The position numbers and the translations under genes were made by a program. From positions 1 through 52,167 of the forward strand of contig CAAETY010000103.1 in the NCBI GenBank assembly GCA_900759105.1: DNA of 52,167 bases, in the 5' to 3' direction. Below are positions 8,058-16,582 of the stretch, piece by piece (position 1 is the stretch's first letter; each line of letters begins with the position of its first letter). The stretch comes from Peptococcaceae bacterium. GTDB taxonomy: Bacteria > Bacillota > Peptococcia > Peptococcales > Peptococcaceae. The notes below the pieces were generated by a model. The model did no database searches. It was not told the origin of the DNA and worked only from the letters and a program-made list of their open reading frames with translations.

Positions 8058-9503
8058 TTAAACAGCAAAGCAAATATTCAACAACGGCATCATTAGCAAG
8101 AGTACAATCAACGCCGCACCAAGGAATAAGAGCCCAAACAGGTACGCATCCTTTGCAACCATGTACTTATGACCAAATACCATCCCTGCCATCATACTGC
8201 CGGCAGGTGTTACGTATGCGCACATCAAGGAGCAATAGATTAAGAACCAGCATACATATGGATTCCCACCCATGGAAATGACAATTGGAACAATAATCGG
8301 AATGAAAATGGCCCCCATAACAACGTTATGCATAAACTGGGTAATCACTGCCATTACCAACATAGCAACAATGATCAGCACCGTCACATCCAGCTTGGTT
8401 AACGCCGGTGCCAAGAAACCGGTAATGGTTGCTGTAACCCCGGTTTTTTCGGATTCCATGGCTTCTGCTAATGGATAGGTTACTGCCAACAGCATCAACA
8501 TGGCCCAAGGCAGGTTATTGAAGCAATTCATCAGGTTAACAACCGGTTTGCCATTATCTCTGCGCCAAATAAGGAAAATGGTCATGTAGAAAACGGTCCA
8601 ACCGATAACCCCCAAGCTATTGCAGAAGGCTGCACCCGGAAGGGTAGGAATAATAGCAGGAATCATCAATACCGCAAAATAGAATAACAGTAAAATAAAA
8701 CCGACCTTTTGATACTTGTTCATCTTGTAGTTGCCATATTCTTTGCATAATTCGGCGGTGGTGGTATAGTTTTTAGCATCAACCTTCAAAATAAATCTAC
8801 TAACAAGAAGCATCAATGCACTGGTAGCAATGATATACACCATCCCACAGAGCATCATCGGACCGGTCGGAACAACCAGCTTGGTTGCTTGTGTTAAAAA
8901 GCCACCATACAATAATACACTACCGTAGAAAGGCACCATCGCCGGTGCTGTCATTGCAATGTACACAATGAAAGCTATCAGCATATTCAACACTCTTGAG
9001 CCGGACTTGTAGCCATTGATTTCACCGATTTTAATGGCAATCGTCCACATCAAGAACACAGCCGCCATCCCACCGTTGAAAAGCCCCATGAGGAAAGAGG
9101 TGGTACAAATTGCTACAATCAATAACCATGGTCTGCCGATGAAAATTTTTCTGCTTAAAATCCAATAAGCAATCCCATCGGAAATACCGATTTCATTTAA
9201 TGCGATTGCAAATGCAGCTGGAAGCAATACCATGAGGAATGTGGCATTCCCAAACCCGGATGCAAATGCTTCGGTTGCTGAGCAATAGCCTGTTACTGTC
9301 AATAAGGCAAACCCGGCAAAGCTTACCCACAATAAATCAATAAAAATCCAACCGTAAACAATTCCTAAAAATACACCCAGCACTCTCATACCCACATCTG
9401 TTATTTGACCAAACGCAGGCATATTCCACACAGCAATGATAATCGCAAACATGATGACAATATGCATGTACATCTTTTTATTTTTTTGCGCTGCAGTACT
9501 CAT
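8058..9503 (-). CDS. SLC13/DASS-type anion:sodium symporter, copy 1
   Basis: A 481-residue protein with about 11-12 membrane helices. The fold resembles the SLC13/DASS (ion transporter) superfamily: re-entrant segments near FLMGLFNGGMAAVF and ITQFMHNVVMGAIFIPI, and VTPAGSMMAG late in the protein. These carriers take up dicarboxylates, sulfate or related anions with sodium. I place the start at 9503 because AAGGAG directly abuts an earlier ATG but is nine bases from this one. It is downstream of an AlkP-family hydrolase in one operon; a second similar pair lies at 46.5-50.1 kb. The transported anion is probably the hydrolase substrate. Confidence 0.78.
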   Translation of the reverse strand: MSTAAQKNKKMYMHIVIMFAIIIAVWNMPAFGQITDVGMRVLGVFLGIVYGWIFIDLLWVSFAGFALLTVTGYCSATEAFASGFGNATFLMVLLPAAFAIALNEIGISDGIAYWILSRKIFIGRPWLLIVAICTTSFLMGLFNGGMAAVFLMWTIAIKIGEINGYKSGSRVLNMLIAFIVYIAMTAPAMVPFYGSVLLYGGFLTQATKLVVPTGPMMLCGMVYIIATSALMLLVSRFILKVDAKNYTTTAELCKEYGNYKMNKYQKVGFILLLFYFAVLMIPAIIPTLPGAAFCNSLGVIGWTVFYMTIFLIWRRDNGKPVVNLMNCFNNLPWAMLMLLAVTYPLAEAMESEKTGVTATITGFLAPALTKLDVTVLIIVAMLVMAVITQFMHNVVMGAIFIPIIVPIVISMGGNPYVCWFLIYCSLMCAYVTPAGSMMAGMVFGHKYMVAKDAYLFGLLFLGAALIVLLLMMPLLNICFAV

Positions 9504-9525
9504 GAATAACATCTCCTTTTAAAGC

Positions 9526-9558
9526 GGGAGAACAAATACTCAAGAGATTTGTTCTCCC
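9526..9558 (-). other. Intercistronic hairpin in anion cassette 1
   Basis: A 12-bp perfect stem (GGGAGAACAAAT and its complement) lies between the hydrolase stop and the transporter ribosome binding site and has no T run. It is more likely an RNA-processing or stability element than a full terminator. Confidence 0.5.
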
Positions 9559-9580
9559 ACACGCCTCAATTGTTGAATGT

Positions 9581-11584
9581 TTAGTCTTCAAAAATTTGAT
9601 AAACCGGTGCCCCTTCGCATTGCGCCGGCATTCTCAAGCCAAGCAGGGTTGCGATGGTTGGGGTCACGTCGTAGGTACGAATTACACGATCTGTCACATA
9701 ATCTGCCTTAATGCCAGGGCCTGCTGCGATGAAAATCGGTGATACGGAGGTATGGTTGGCACCGTGGAAGGTTGACAAGGAATCACCATGCAAGCGGTTA
9801 AAGCCTTCTTCCAAGAAATAAATAATATCGCCACATTCGTCACCGTTCATCCCAATAATTTCAGCTTCCTTGTTTCTGATTGCCAGAGAAACAACACGTT
9901 TGCCGTTTTTGTCACGATAATTGTAGAGGTCACTGATAATTTGTGTTTCCAAATCGTATTGATCTTCCGGTTTTACAATACCGTGTTCATTGCGACCGAT
10001 GATATTCAGATTGATATGGTTCCCACGATTGGCGACTGCACGGGTTTTTGAATAGTCGATATCACGCAGCTCGTTGCCATTTTCGTCTTTCTTCAGTACG
10101 GTATACCCTAATTCTTCGAGCACACGCACATTGCAGCCAAAACCATCGCCAAGCAGCGGAATATCATCCTCCGGTGGTACCAACAAGCCGTGGTCGGAGA
10201 TAACCAAGATGGTCCAGCCTTCGTCCAAATAATGCAGGAAGGCGCCAATATAACGGTCAGTTTGGCGATATACCCATTCCATGGCTTCCTGATACAATGC
10301 GCCATTATTCCCAATTTCTGCACGGTCCTTGCTTAAATACCAGAACAAGTGACCGCAAGCGTCGACATTGTGCAGATGTGAAAATACAACATCGTAGTTT
10401 TCATGGTCAATGAGATAATTCATGGCATCGGCTTGCCACTTGGAATAAACATCCCAGCATGGCAACAAGCAGGTTTTTACCAAGCTTTCATTGCGCGCAT
10501 CTGCCATGGAAGTGCAAGGTACCGGCCCAACGTTTTCAATCACGGTTTTCTTCAATGCCGCCGGATGCCAGAGCACATCCTTGTAAATATCCTTCGCCGA
10601 CCCAATCCAAACGCGCACTTCGCTGCCATCTTCGGCCAAGCTCAACAAGCGCATCGGACGATTGGTTTTAATCTTGCTTTCATCAATAACAAGCTCATCA
10701 TACACCGTTGATACAAACGCATCGCCAAGCACAACCAACGGTTCTGCGGTCTTCTTATCCTTATAAATAGCAACGCTGTCATAGACACCGTTTTCATTTT
10801 TCAAAATCAATGCCGGACGTCTGGTTTTCCCACCGTTGATTAAAACAGAAAATTCCTTTGCATCTGCCGGTACATCAATTTGCCATTTTGTTGGAGCGCT
10901 GATTGAAGTATTGATAACATCGATTGGCAACATATCCGCAGATAAGTCCCCTTCGTGTTCGGACAAAATCAATGATTTCATTTCCAAGGCGTTATTAAAT
11001 TCGCTTTCGCTTACAGCGCTGTCATCGGTATCAACCGGTACATCATTAATAATGCACCCGGCACCGGAGGTATTTGGTACCTTGGCCTTAAAGATGGTTT
11101 TTTCGATTTTTTCGGACGCATACAAGAGCTTGTCATCATCGACCACGCAATCCCCGTTCCCGATAGCGTTTGGTTGTGAGCCGTCCACAACGTGCAACAA
11201 TGGACTATCGGAGCTTGGTGGCCATGAGGACCCCGGCCAATGCCATACCAATGTTTTTAATCCGGCTTCAGTGGTTACATTCCACATTTGCTCTGCACGG
11301 CAGCTCTTGGAATTTAAGTTGTAGGTCATGGTTGCCAAATCCTTTTTGGATTGTCCCCAGAAGCAGGTAATCCCATGGGTTGCCGGTGTGGCGCCGGTGG
11401 CCAATGAGGTCCACATCGGTGGTGTAATGGTTGGCATCCCGCCAAGCATTCTCAAATCCTTTCTGGCACTCCCGCGATGAATCAATTTTTCAAAGCTCGG
11501 CATTTTACCTTCTTCAAGGAAATGACTTGCTAGACGAGGATCTAACCCGTCAACGCCAAGAACCAGCACTTTTTTCTTATCCAT
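9581..11584 (-). CDS. AlkP-superfamily phosphodiesterase/hydrolase, copy 1
   Basis: A 667-residue enzyme of the type I phosphodiesterase/nucleotide pyrophosphatase branch. Expected two-metal ligands are visible: D12 in VLGVDGLD, T54 as nucleophile in PTITPPMWTSLATG, the DACGH motif, ISDHG, and a late HTS histidine. The threonine and absence of a C/S-x-P-x-R motif argue against a formylglycine sulfatase. No signal peptide, so it should act in the cytoplasm, possibly on an anion imported by the adjacent transporter. A phosphodiester, phosphonate or pyrophosphate substrate is plausible but unknown. GGGAGG precedes the ATG. A divergent LysR gene probably controls it. Confidence 0.8.
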   Translation of the reverse strand: MDKKKVLVLGVDGLDPRLASHFLEEGKMPSFEKLIHRGSARKDLRMLGGMPTITPPMWTSLATGATPATHGITCFWGQSKKDLATMTYNLNSKSCRAEQMWNVTTEAGLKTLVWHWPGSSWPPSSDSPLLHVVDGSQPNAIGNGDCVVDDDKLLYASEKIEKTIFKAKVPNTSGAGCIINDVPVDTDDSAVSESEFNNALEMKSLILSEHEGDLSADMLPIDVINTSISAPTKWQIDVPADAKEFSVLINGGKTRRPALILKNENGVYDSVAIYKDKKTAEPLVVLGDAFVSTVYDELVIDESKIKTNRPMRLLSLAEDGSEVRVWIGSAKDIYKDVLWHPAALKKTVIENVGPVPCTSMADARNESLVKTCLLPCWDVYSKWQADAMNYLIDHENYDVVFSHLHNVDACGHLFWYLSKDRAEIGNNGALYQEAMEWVYRQTDRYIGAFLHYLDEGWTILVISDHGLLVPPEDDIPLLGDGFGCNVRVLEELGYTVLKKDENGNELRDIDYSKTRAVANRGNHINLNIIGRNEHGIVKPEDQYDLETQIISDLYNYRDKNGKRVVSLAIRNKEAEIIGMNGDECGDIIYFLEEGFNRLHGDSLSTFHGANHTSVSPIFIAAGPGIKADYVTDRVIRTYDVTPTIATLLGLRMPAQCEGAPVYQIFED

Positions 11585-11671
11585 GATTGTTCCTCCCTAT
11601 ATATAAATTGCGTTTTTATTACTCTTTATGCTTCCACTTTAATACATCGGTCGGATACTTACCAAACAGAG

Positions 11672-11690
11672 AAAACTTGTTGTAAGTTTT
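11672..11690. promoter_or_regulatory. Candidate LysR operator, anion cassette 1
   Basis: AAAACTTGTTGTAAGTTTT is a 7+7 bp inverted repeat in the divergent intergenic region between the hydrolase and the LysR gene, of the interrupted-dyad kind bound by LysR regulators. Confidence 0.45.
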
Positions 11691-11709
11691 TTGTGCACAG
11701 CTTTTTTTG

Positions 11710-11739
11710 TTGCAGCAATCGATTTTCAAATGATATAAT
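11710..11739 (+). promoter_or_regulatory. Promoter of LysR gene 1
   Basis: TTGCAG (11710-11715) and a perfect TATAAT (11734-11739) are separated by 18 bp, just upstream of the GGGAGG ribosome binding site of the LysR gene. Confidence 0.55.
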
Positions 11740-11776
11740 AAATAAGAAAAGCTGATATTTATCGGGAGGTCTTATT

Positions 11777-12808
11777 TTGCGCACAGAATGGCTCATCTAT
11801 TTAGACGATATCTCAAAAACCCACTCTATCACTCAAACAGCCCAACGCTTCTTTATTAGCCAGCAAGCCCTTTCCTTCTCCATAAAAAAGCTCGAGGAGG
11901 AATTTGGCACAACACTCTTGAACCGCACCAATCACGGCGCCACCCTTACCCCTGAGGGAACAGCATTTCTAAAAAAAGCTCGCCATATGATTGACCTCTA
12001 CTACGATTTGAAGGAAGAATTTGAGCTCCCTACCTTATCTGAAACCGAAGATGACATGATTCCCACCGGAAAAATAAAAATACTTACGCACACGCGCCTC
12101 TTGGAAGCGCTGCTCATCGACTTGATTGAAAAATACGGTCGCAGAGCGCCATCCGTGCAGCTTATCCTGCAAGAAAAAGAAAATGTTGCCATTCTTCAAG
12201 CCATCGACGAGGGCCAAGCCGATTTGGGGCTTATCTTTGTGCCCGATCCTTTTTTGAATGAGCTCATTAGCGCCGACACTCCCAACTTAAAATTCCAGCG
12301 TTTGTTTTCCGATGACTTTATCGCCTGTTGCAACCGCAACCACCCATTTGCCCAAGAAAAAACATTGAAGTTCGAGGACATCGCCAATGTACCAACTTTG
12401 GTATTTGACACAAACCCCAAAATTCTTTCATCCGGGCAGGAAATGGATGTTGCAGCCACCACAGGAAGCCTATTCTTTTCCTGCAATGAATCCTTTCACA
12501 AAGAAATGCTTCGACGTGGCTTGGCGGTATCGGTAATTACCCTATTCGAATTTAGAAAGATATTTTTGAAATACAAGGATTTAACCGCCATTCCCATCGA
12601 TAACAGCTTTAAATCCAATATTGTCTTGGTAACCTCCTCACGAAAAAGCCCGACCCAGCAGCCGTGCTCTTCGAAAAAATGCTATTGTCCTATGATTTTT
12701 ACGGTGTGTAAGGAACACACTGCAAACAAAAAAGCGAACCGTTTTTTCATTCGGTTCACTTTTTGTTTTATGTCGATGCGCGCAATGCTTCAAGCGCTGT
12801 TTGATTGA
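11777..12808 (+). CDS. LysR family regulator with apparent 3' frameshift
   Basis: The N-terminal helix-turn-helix (ITQTAQRFFISQQALSFSIK) and the substrate-binding domain identify LysR. It starts with TTG seven bases after GGGAGG. As written the frame runs to 12808 (343 aa), but the last ~50 residues look unlike the family. After the A5 run at 12643-12647 the +1-base frame reads KKPDPAAVLFEKMLLSYDF and stops at 12711, giving about 311 residues, the normal length. So one A is missing from the run, either a real mutation or a sequencing error. Divergent from anion cassette 1, which it probably regulates. The extended frame crosses the terminator and the end of the crp-like gene. Confidence 0.8.
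   Translation: MRTEWLIYLDDISKTHSITQTAQRFFISQQALSFSIKKLEEEFGTTLLNRTNHGATLTPEGTAFLKKARHMIDLYYDLKEEFELPTLSETEDDMIPTGKIKILTHTRLLEALLIDLIEKYGRRAPSVQLILQEKENVAILQAIDEGQADLGLIFVPDPFLNELISADTPNLKFQRLFSDDFIACCNRNHPFAQEKTLKFEDIANVPTLVFDTNPKILSSGQEMDVAATTGSLFFSCNESFHKEMLRRGLAVSVITLFEFRKIFLKYKDLTAIPIDNSFKSNIVLVTSSRKSPTQQPCSSKKCYCPMIFTVCKEHTANKKANRFFIRFTFCFMSMRAMLQALFD
12727..12768. terminator. Bidirectional terminator between LysR and Crp/Fnr genes
   Basis: A GCGAACCG/CGGTTCAC stem with one mismatch, flanked by A6 and T5 runs, lies between the ancestral LysR stop (12711) and the convergent Crp/Fnr stop. Confidence 0.7.
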
Positions 12809-13439
12809 TGATTGTAATACTTCCGCGTTTGACACACACCCAGCCTTCACGTTGAAAATAGCGTAGCATTCTTGTCACCACTTCACGGGCAGTGCCTAGA
12901 TGATTGGCAAGACCCTCATGGGTTGTGTGCACAGTGTCGCTTTCAGCCAATGTCGCTTCTTCCAACAAAAGCTGCGCCAAACGCTTATCCACGCTTTTCC
13001 AAAGAATCTGCTCCAGTAGCCACATCACTTCGCTGAAACGCTCTGCCATAAGCTCGTTGGTATAGTTGGCTACCGTGGCCGATTCCGCCATAACCACCTT
13101 ATAGGCATCCGGTGCGATGGTGAGCAAACTACAATCCTGCTCTGCCGCCACTGTTACATCAAACTGAATCCCTCGCAAAATGCACGGTGCCGAAAAAAGG
13201 CACATATCGCGTTCAAACAGGCGATACAGCGTAATCTCGCGTCCTTCCGGTGAAAGCGCATAGGCGCGCAGTTGTCCCGTCAGCACCAAAATCAAACCGG
13301 TGCAAACCATATCACCACGATGCATGACCGTGCCACGAGCAACGCTTTGGTGGCTCACTGCATTTTCCAGCCGCGCTCGCTGCGCCGGTGACAGCGCTTG
13401 CCAAAACGGTAAATACTGTTCCAATGATAGCTTATCCAT
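12768..13439 (-). CDS. Crp/Fnr family transcriptional regulator
   Basis: A 223-residue protein with an N-terminal cyclic-nucleotide-binding-like beta roll (about residues 10-125, GRQLR-type GQLRAYALSPEGREI), a dimer helix, and a C-terminal winged helix-turn-helix (THEGLANHLGTAREVVTRMLRYF). The recognition helix has R-E-x-x-x-R as in E. coli CRP, which reads TGTGA, rather than the E-xx-SR of FNR. No N-terminal cysteine cluster for an FNR-type Fe-S cluster is visible. It is divergent from the DUF134/desulfoferrodoxin operon and may respond to redox or oxidative signals. The effector is unknown. Confidence 0.85.
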   Translation of the reverse strand: MDKLSLEQYLPFWQALSPAQRARLENAVSHQSVARGTVMHRGDMVCTGLILVLTGQLRAYALSPEGREITLYRLFERDMCLFSAPCILRGIQFDVTVAAEQDCSLLTIAPDAYKVVMAESATVANYTNELMAERFSEVMWLLEQILWKSVDKRLAQLLLEEATLAESDTVHTTHEGLANHLGTAREVVTRMLRYFQREGWVCVKRGSITIINQTALEALRAST

Positions 13440-13481
13440 TCTTCCAATGCTCCTATATTCCTACTCTCAACAGGTGATTTG

Positions 13482-13510
13482 TTGACTTATGTCTAAATCT
13501 TCGATATACT
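13482..13510 (+). promoter_or_regulatory. Promoter of the DUF134-desulfoferrodoxin operon
   Basis: TTGACT (13482-13487) and TATACT (13505-13510) with a 17-bp spacer lie upstream of the GTG start of the DUF134 gene. Confidence 0.65.
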
Positions 13511-13554
13511 GACTCTATAGAGACATACTACCAAGATTTAACGAAGGTGATATT

Positions 13555-13947
13555 GTGGCTAGGCCAAAAAAATGTAGAAAAGTGTGTCAGATGCCAACAA
13601 CCAAAGGATTCTTTCCGATGGGTAATCCCAACTGCGACACCGCTGTAATTTTAACCATCGATGAATACGAGGCCATTCGCCTCATCGATAAACTGGGGTA
13701 TTCTCAAGAGGAATGCGGCAATTATATGCAGGTAGCACGTACCACTGTGCAAATGATTTACAACACTGCCCGCAAAAAACTCGCCGATGCCCTTGTGGAT
13801 GGCTTGGCTATTCGTATCGAAGGTGGCGATTACCAGCTCTGCAAAGGTGAACATGAATCTTGCGGTTGTCCAAGCTGTCGCAAACATCATCACCAATGTC
13901 CACGTACTCAGGAGGCCGTTTCTGACACCGAAAACGCGCACGCCTAA
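13555..13947 (+). CDS. DUF134 (UPF0251) family DNA-binding-like protein
   Basis: A 130-residue protein starting with GTG, with the family's ARPKKCRKVCQMP opening, an ILTIDEYEAIRLIDKLGYSQEECG helix-turn-helix core (sigma-70 region 4-like), and a cysteine/histidine-rich tail (CGCPSCRKHHHQCP) that may bind metal or an Fe-S cluster. The family is uncharacterised in detail; a transcriptional role is inferred from the HTH. It is 14 bp upstream of desulfoferrodoxin in the same operon, so a redox-linked regulatory role is likely. Confidence 0.85.
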   Translation: MARPKKCRKVCQMPTTKGFFPMGNPNCDTAVILTIDEYEAIRLIDKLGYSQEECGNYMQVARTTVQMIYNTARKKLADALVDGLAIRIEGGDYQLCKGEHESCGCPSCRKHHHQCPRTQEAVSDTENAHA

Positions 13948-13961
13948 AGGAGGCAACGATT

Positions 13962-14339
13962 ATGAATGCTAAATTTTATATCTGCCGTCAATGTGGTAAT
14001 CTCGTAGGAATGGTTCATCAGTCCGGCGTACCAATGATGTGCTGCGGACAAAAAATGGAAGCCCTTGAAGCCAATACCGTGGACGCCAGTGGCGAAAAGC
14101 ACCTACCTGTTGTTACTGTAGCCGAGGATGTCATCACTGTCAATGTTGGTAGTGTTCCGCACCCAATGACTGCTGAGCATCTTATCGAATGGATTTTTGT
14201 AGAAACCGAACATGGCGGTCAACGCAAAGCTTTGAAAGCCGGCGATGAACCTGTCGTTCATTTTGCTTTGAAGGATGACAAAGCCGTGTCTGTCTATGCT
14301 TACTGCAATCTCCACGGTCTTTGGATGACCGAATTATAA
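13962..14339 (+). CDS. dfx: Desulfoferrodoxin (superoxide reductase)
   Basis: A 125-residue, two-domain 2Fe superoxide reductase. The N-terminal desulforedoxin domain has CRQCG and CC ligands (C10, C13 of the first motif and adjacent cysteines near 28-29). The C-terminal neelaredoxin domain has the His ligands (EKHLPV, PHPM, HLIEW) and the final CNLHGLW Cys-His pair. It reduces superoxide to peroxide in the cytoplasm of anaerobes using electrons from rubredoxin. AAAGGAGG lies before the ATG; the gene follows the DUF134 gene and ends in a terminator. Confidence 0.95.
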   Translation: MNAKFYICRQCGNLVGMVHQSGVPMMCCGQKMEALEANTVDASGEKHLPVVTVAEDVITVNVGSVPHPMTAEHLIEWIFVETEHGGQRKALKAGDEPVVHFALKDDKAVSVYAYCNLHGLWMTEL

Positions 14340-14352
14340 TCTCACATGCGCT

Positions 14353-14387
14353 AAGAGCCTGTTGCTGTTGCAGCAGGTTCTTTTTTG
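14353..14387 (+). terminator. Terminator after desulfoferrodoxin
   Basis: A GAGCCTGTTGC stem pairs with GCAGCAGGTTC (one G-T type mismatch) and is followed by T6. Confidence 0.75.
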
Positions 14388-14410
14388 TGCTTTGGGCTTA
14401 TAGCAGGCAC

Positions 14411-14437
14411 AAAAAAAGCGCAGCCGTTGCTGCGCTT
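14411..14437 (-). terminator. Terminator after ilvE
   Basis: On the minus strand AAGCGCAGC pairs with GCTGCGCTT and T7 follows, downstream of the ilvE stop. Confidence 0.75.
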
Positions 14438-14446
14438 ATAAAGTCA

Positions 14447-15469
14447 TTATTTGATTTCGTGAATCCAGCCTTCCGGTGCTTCCAGAGTGCCCATTTGAAT
14501 ACCGGTTAAGGTATCATAAAGCTTCTTGATTACCGGGCCCATTTCTTCCATGCCACTTGGGAAGCAGATTTCTTTGCCGTGGTCATTAATCTTCCCAACC
14601 GGGGAGATAACTGCCGCAGTCCCACAAAGACCGCATTCTGCAAAATCCGCCAATTCAGAAAGGAGCACTTCACGATGCTCTACCTTCATCCCGAGGATAT
14701 GTTCTGCAACATAGGTCAAGGAACGACGTGTTACAGATGGGAGGATAGAATTAGATTTAGGGGTTACAAGGGTGCCGTCCTTGGTGATAAAGATAAAGTT
14801 TGCACCGCCTGTTTCTTCAACCTTGGTACGGGTTGCAGGGTCCAAATAGAGGTTTTCGGAGAAACCGTCTTCATGTGCTTTTTGACCGGCATAAAGGCTC
14901 ATAGCATAGTTTAAGCCTGCCTTGATATGACCGGTACCATGTGGTGCCGCACGGTCAAAATCACTCACCGTCAAAACGATAGGCTTTGCGCCACCCTTAA
15001 AGTATGGGCCAACCGGCATGCAAATCATGCGGAATTCAAATTCAGGTGCCGGTGCAACACCGATAACCGGACCGCTACCATAGATAAATGGGCGAATATA
15101 CAAGGTTGCGCCGGAACCGAAAGGTGGTACATAGTCGGCATTCGCTTTTACCACTTGGTCAAGAGCATCCATAAATTGTTCCTTGCTAACACTAGGAATA
15201 ACCAAACGTTCACAGGAATCAATTAAACGTTCCGCATTGAGGTCCGGGCGGAAGGTAACGATTCTGCCATCCTTGGTTCTATATGCTTTCAATCCTTCAA
15301 AGGCAGATTGGGAATATTGTAGCACACCGGCACACTCACTGATGTGAACGGTTGGATCGGTAATGAGGCGACCTTCATCCCATTTGCCATCCTTCCAATT
15401 GGATACATAGCGGTAATCCGTAACGGAATATTCAAATCCGAGATTGCCCCATTCGATATTTTTTTCCAT
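14447..15469 (-). CDS. ilvE: Branched-chain amino acid aminotransferase
   Basis: A 340-residue PLP enzyme of fold type IV. It interconverts Leu/Ile/Val and their 2-oxo acids with glutamate/2-oxoglutarate. Signatures: SAFEGLKAYRTKDG, RPDLNAERL, the lysine in GHIKAGLNYAMSL, and EETGGANFIFI. I chose the ATG at 15469 (MEKNIEWGNLGF), preceded by AAGGAAG; earlier in-frame starts would lie in the leader and promoter. The gene is monocistronic with its own promoter and terminator. Confidence 0.93.
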   Translation of the reverse strand: MEKNIEWGNLGFEYSVTDYRYVSNWKDGKWDEGRLITDPTVHISECAGVLQYSQSAFEGLKAYRTKDGRIVTFRPDLNAERLIDSCERLVIPSVSKEQFMDALDQVVKANADYVPPFGSGATLYIRPFIYGSGPVIGVAPAPEFEFRMICMPVGPYFKGGAKPIVLTVSDFDRAAPHGTGHIKAGLNYAMSLYAGQKAHEDGFSENLYLDPATRTKVEETGGANFIFITKDGTLVTPKSNSILPSVTRRSLTYVAEHILGMKVEHREVLLSELADFAECGLCGTAAVISPVGKINDHGKEICFPSGMEEMGPVIKKLYDTLTGIQMGTLEAPEGWIHEIK

Positions 15470-15512
15470 TTTAAAAGCACTTCCTTTATGTGTATTACAA
15501 CAGTTTTGTACT

Positions 15513-15540
15513 ATTATACACCAATCATCAATTTTTGCAA
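15513..15540 (-). promoter_or_regulatory. Promoter of ilvE
   Basis: On the minus strand TATAAT (15513-15518) is preceded by TTGCAA (15535-15540) with a 16-bp spacer, about 45 bp before the chosen start. Confidence 0.55.
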
Positions 15541-15616
15541 AAATTTTTTTCATGGTGAGCAATAGTTTTTTTGTTCAACTTACAAAAATGCCTTTGCCAA
15601 GCCGATTTTTCATTAA

Positions 15617-15657
15617 AAAGAAAAACGCCACACGCAACATTGCGGCGCTTTTCTTTG
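15617..15657 (-). terminator. Terminator after the DegV gene
   Basis: An imperfect GC-rich stem (GCGCCGCAA against TTGCGTGTGGCG) on the minus strand is followed by T5 just after the DegV stop. Confidence 0.6.
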
Positions 15658-15659
15658 TA

Positions 15660-16556
15660 TCAGTACAGTTTGTCGTCAACCCCGGTATCACGGTTATGAC
15701 CACTAATAAAAAACAGCGCCAATGCACCCGGTCCGATGTGAGAGCCGGTCACCGGTTCGTGTGGAACAGCCATAAGCTCCTTTGGTGCTTTATCTGAGCC
15801 TTTAATCATTTCCGTTAATGTGTCGGCATCGCCTTTACAGCCGGCATAGCTGATAAACACCGTTTGTTTTTCCGGATGAATGACATTTTCTTCATAGTAT
15901 TTCAGCAAGGTTTTGATGGCTTTTTTGCGGCCATGTGCCTTTTCAAAGGTAGCGATAACTCCATCATCGGTGGCTTTTAACATCGGCTTGATGTTTAATG
16001 CCCCACCGACAAACGCCGTTACATTGGAGCATCTGCCGGTACGCGCCAAATACTTGAGATCGTCCACTGTGAAAATTTGGTAACTATAGCGAGTAGCGCG
16101 TTCTGCAGCTTCCAATACTGCATCAAAATCGCCGCCCTCTTTCATACATTGGGCAGCAATCAGCGCCGGCAAGCCTTCGCCAAAGCCGGCCCCTTTGGTA
16201 TTGACCACCGCCACGCGACGTTCCGGAAATGCTTCTTCGAGCATGGCTTTGGCATTGACTGCACTGTCGTAGGTGCCGCTAATGCGTTGGGCCATTGCCA
16301 CATAAATTACATCATCACCTGCTGCCAGTGCCGAACGAAAGGCTTCCACGAATTTCCCCGGCGTAATTTGTGAAGTTGTCACCTGACGACCATCCTTGAT
16401 GGCCTTGTAATACGCATCCCCATCAAAGCTATCGGTATCCAAACAGGTATATTCCTTACCGTCAATATAATAATAAAGCGGCAACACATTGATATGATAT
16501 TCCTTGCATAATGCGCTTGGCAAATTTGCAGAAGTATCGGTAAATATCTGAATCAT
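15660..16556 (-). CDS. DegV family fatty-acid-binding protein
   Basis: A 298-residue DegV/FakB-like protein. The N-terminal FTDTSANLP motif and the LKYLARTGRCSN and LNIKPML segments are diagnostic. FakB-type proteins hold a fatty acid for phosphorylation by FakA kinase and feed exogenous acids into phospholipid synthesis. No fakA is in the window. It is cytoplasmic. The ligand chain length cannot be told. Confidence 0.9.
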   Translation of the reverse strand: MIQIFTDTSANLPSALCKEYHINVLPLYYYIDGKEYTCLDTDSFDGDAYYKAIKDGRQVTTSQITPGKFVEAFRSALAAGDDVIYVAMAQRISGTYDSAVNAKAMLEEAFPERRVAVVNTKGAGFGEGLPALIAAQCMKEGGDFDAVLEAAERATRYSYQIFTVDDLKYLARTGRCSNVTAFVGGALNIKPMLKATDDGVIATFEKAHGRKKAIKTLLKYYEENVIHPEKQTVFISYAGCKGDADTLTEMIKGSDKAPKELMAVPHEPVTGSHIGPGALALFFISGHNRDTGVDDKLY

Positions 16557-16582
16557 AATAACGTCGTCCCTTCTTTTTAGCT

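Noticed and set aside
9581..11584. Arylsulfatase or choline-sulfatase assignment for the AlkP-family genes
   Set aside because: The C/S-x-P-x-R formylglycine motif is absent; the nucleophile position is Thr in PTITPP, as in phosphodiesterases.
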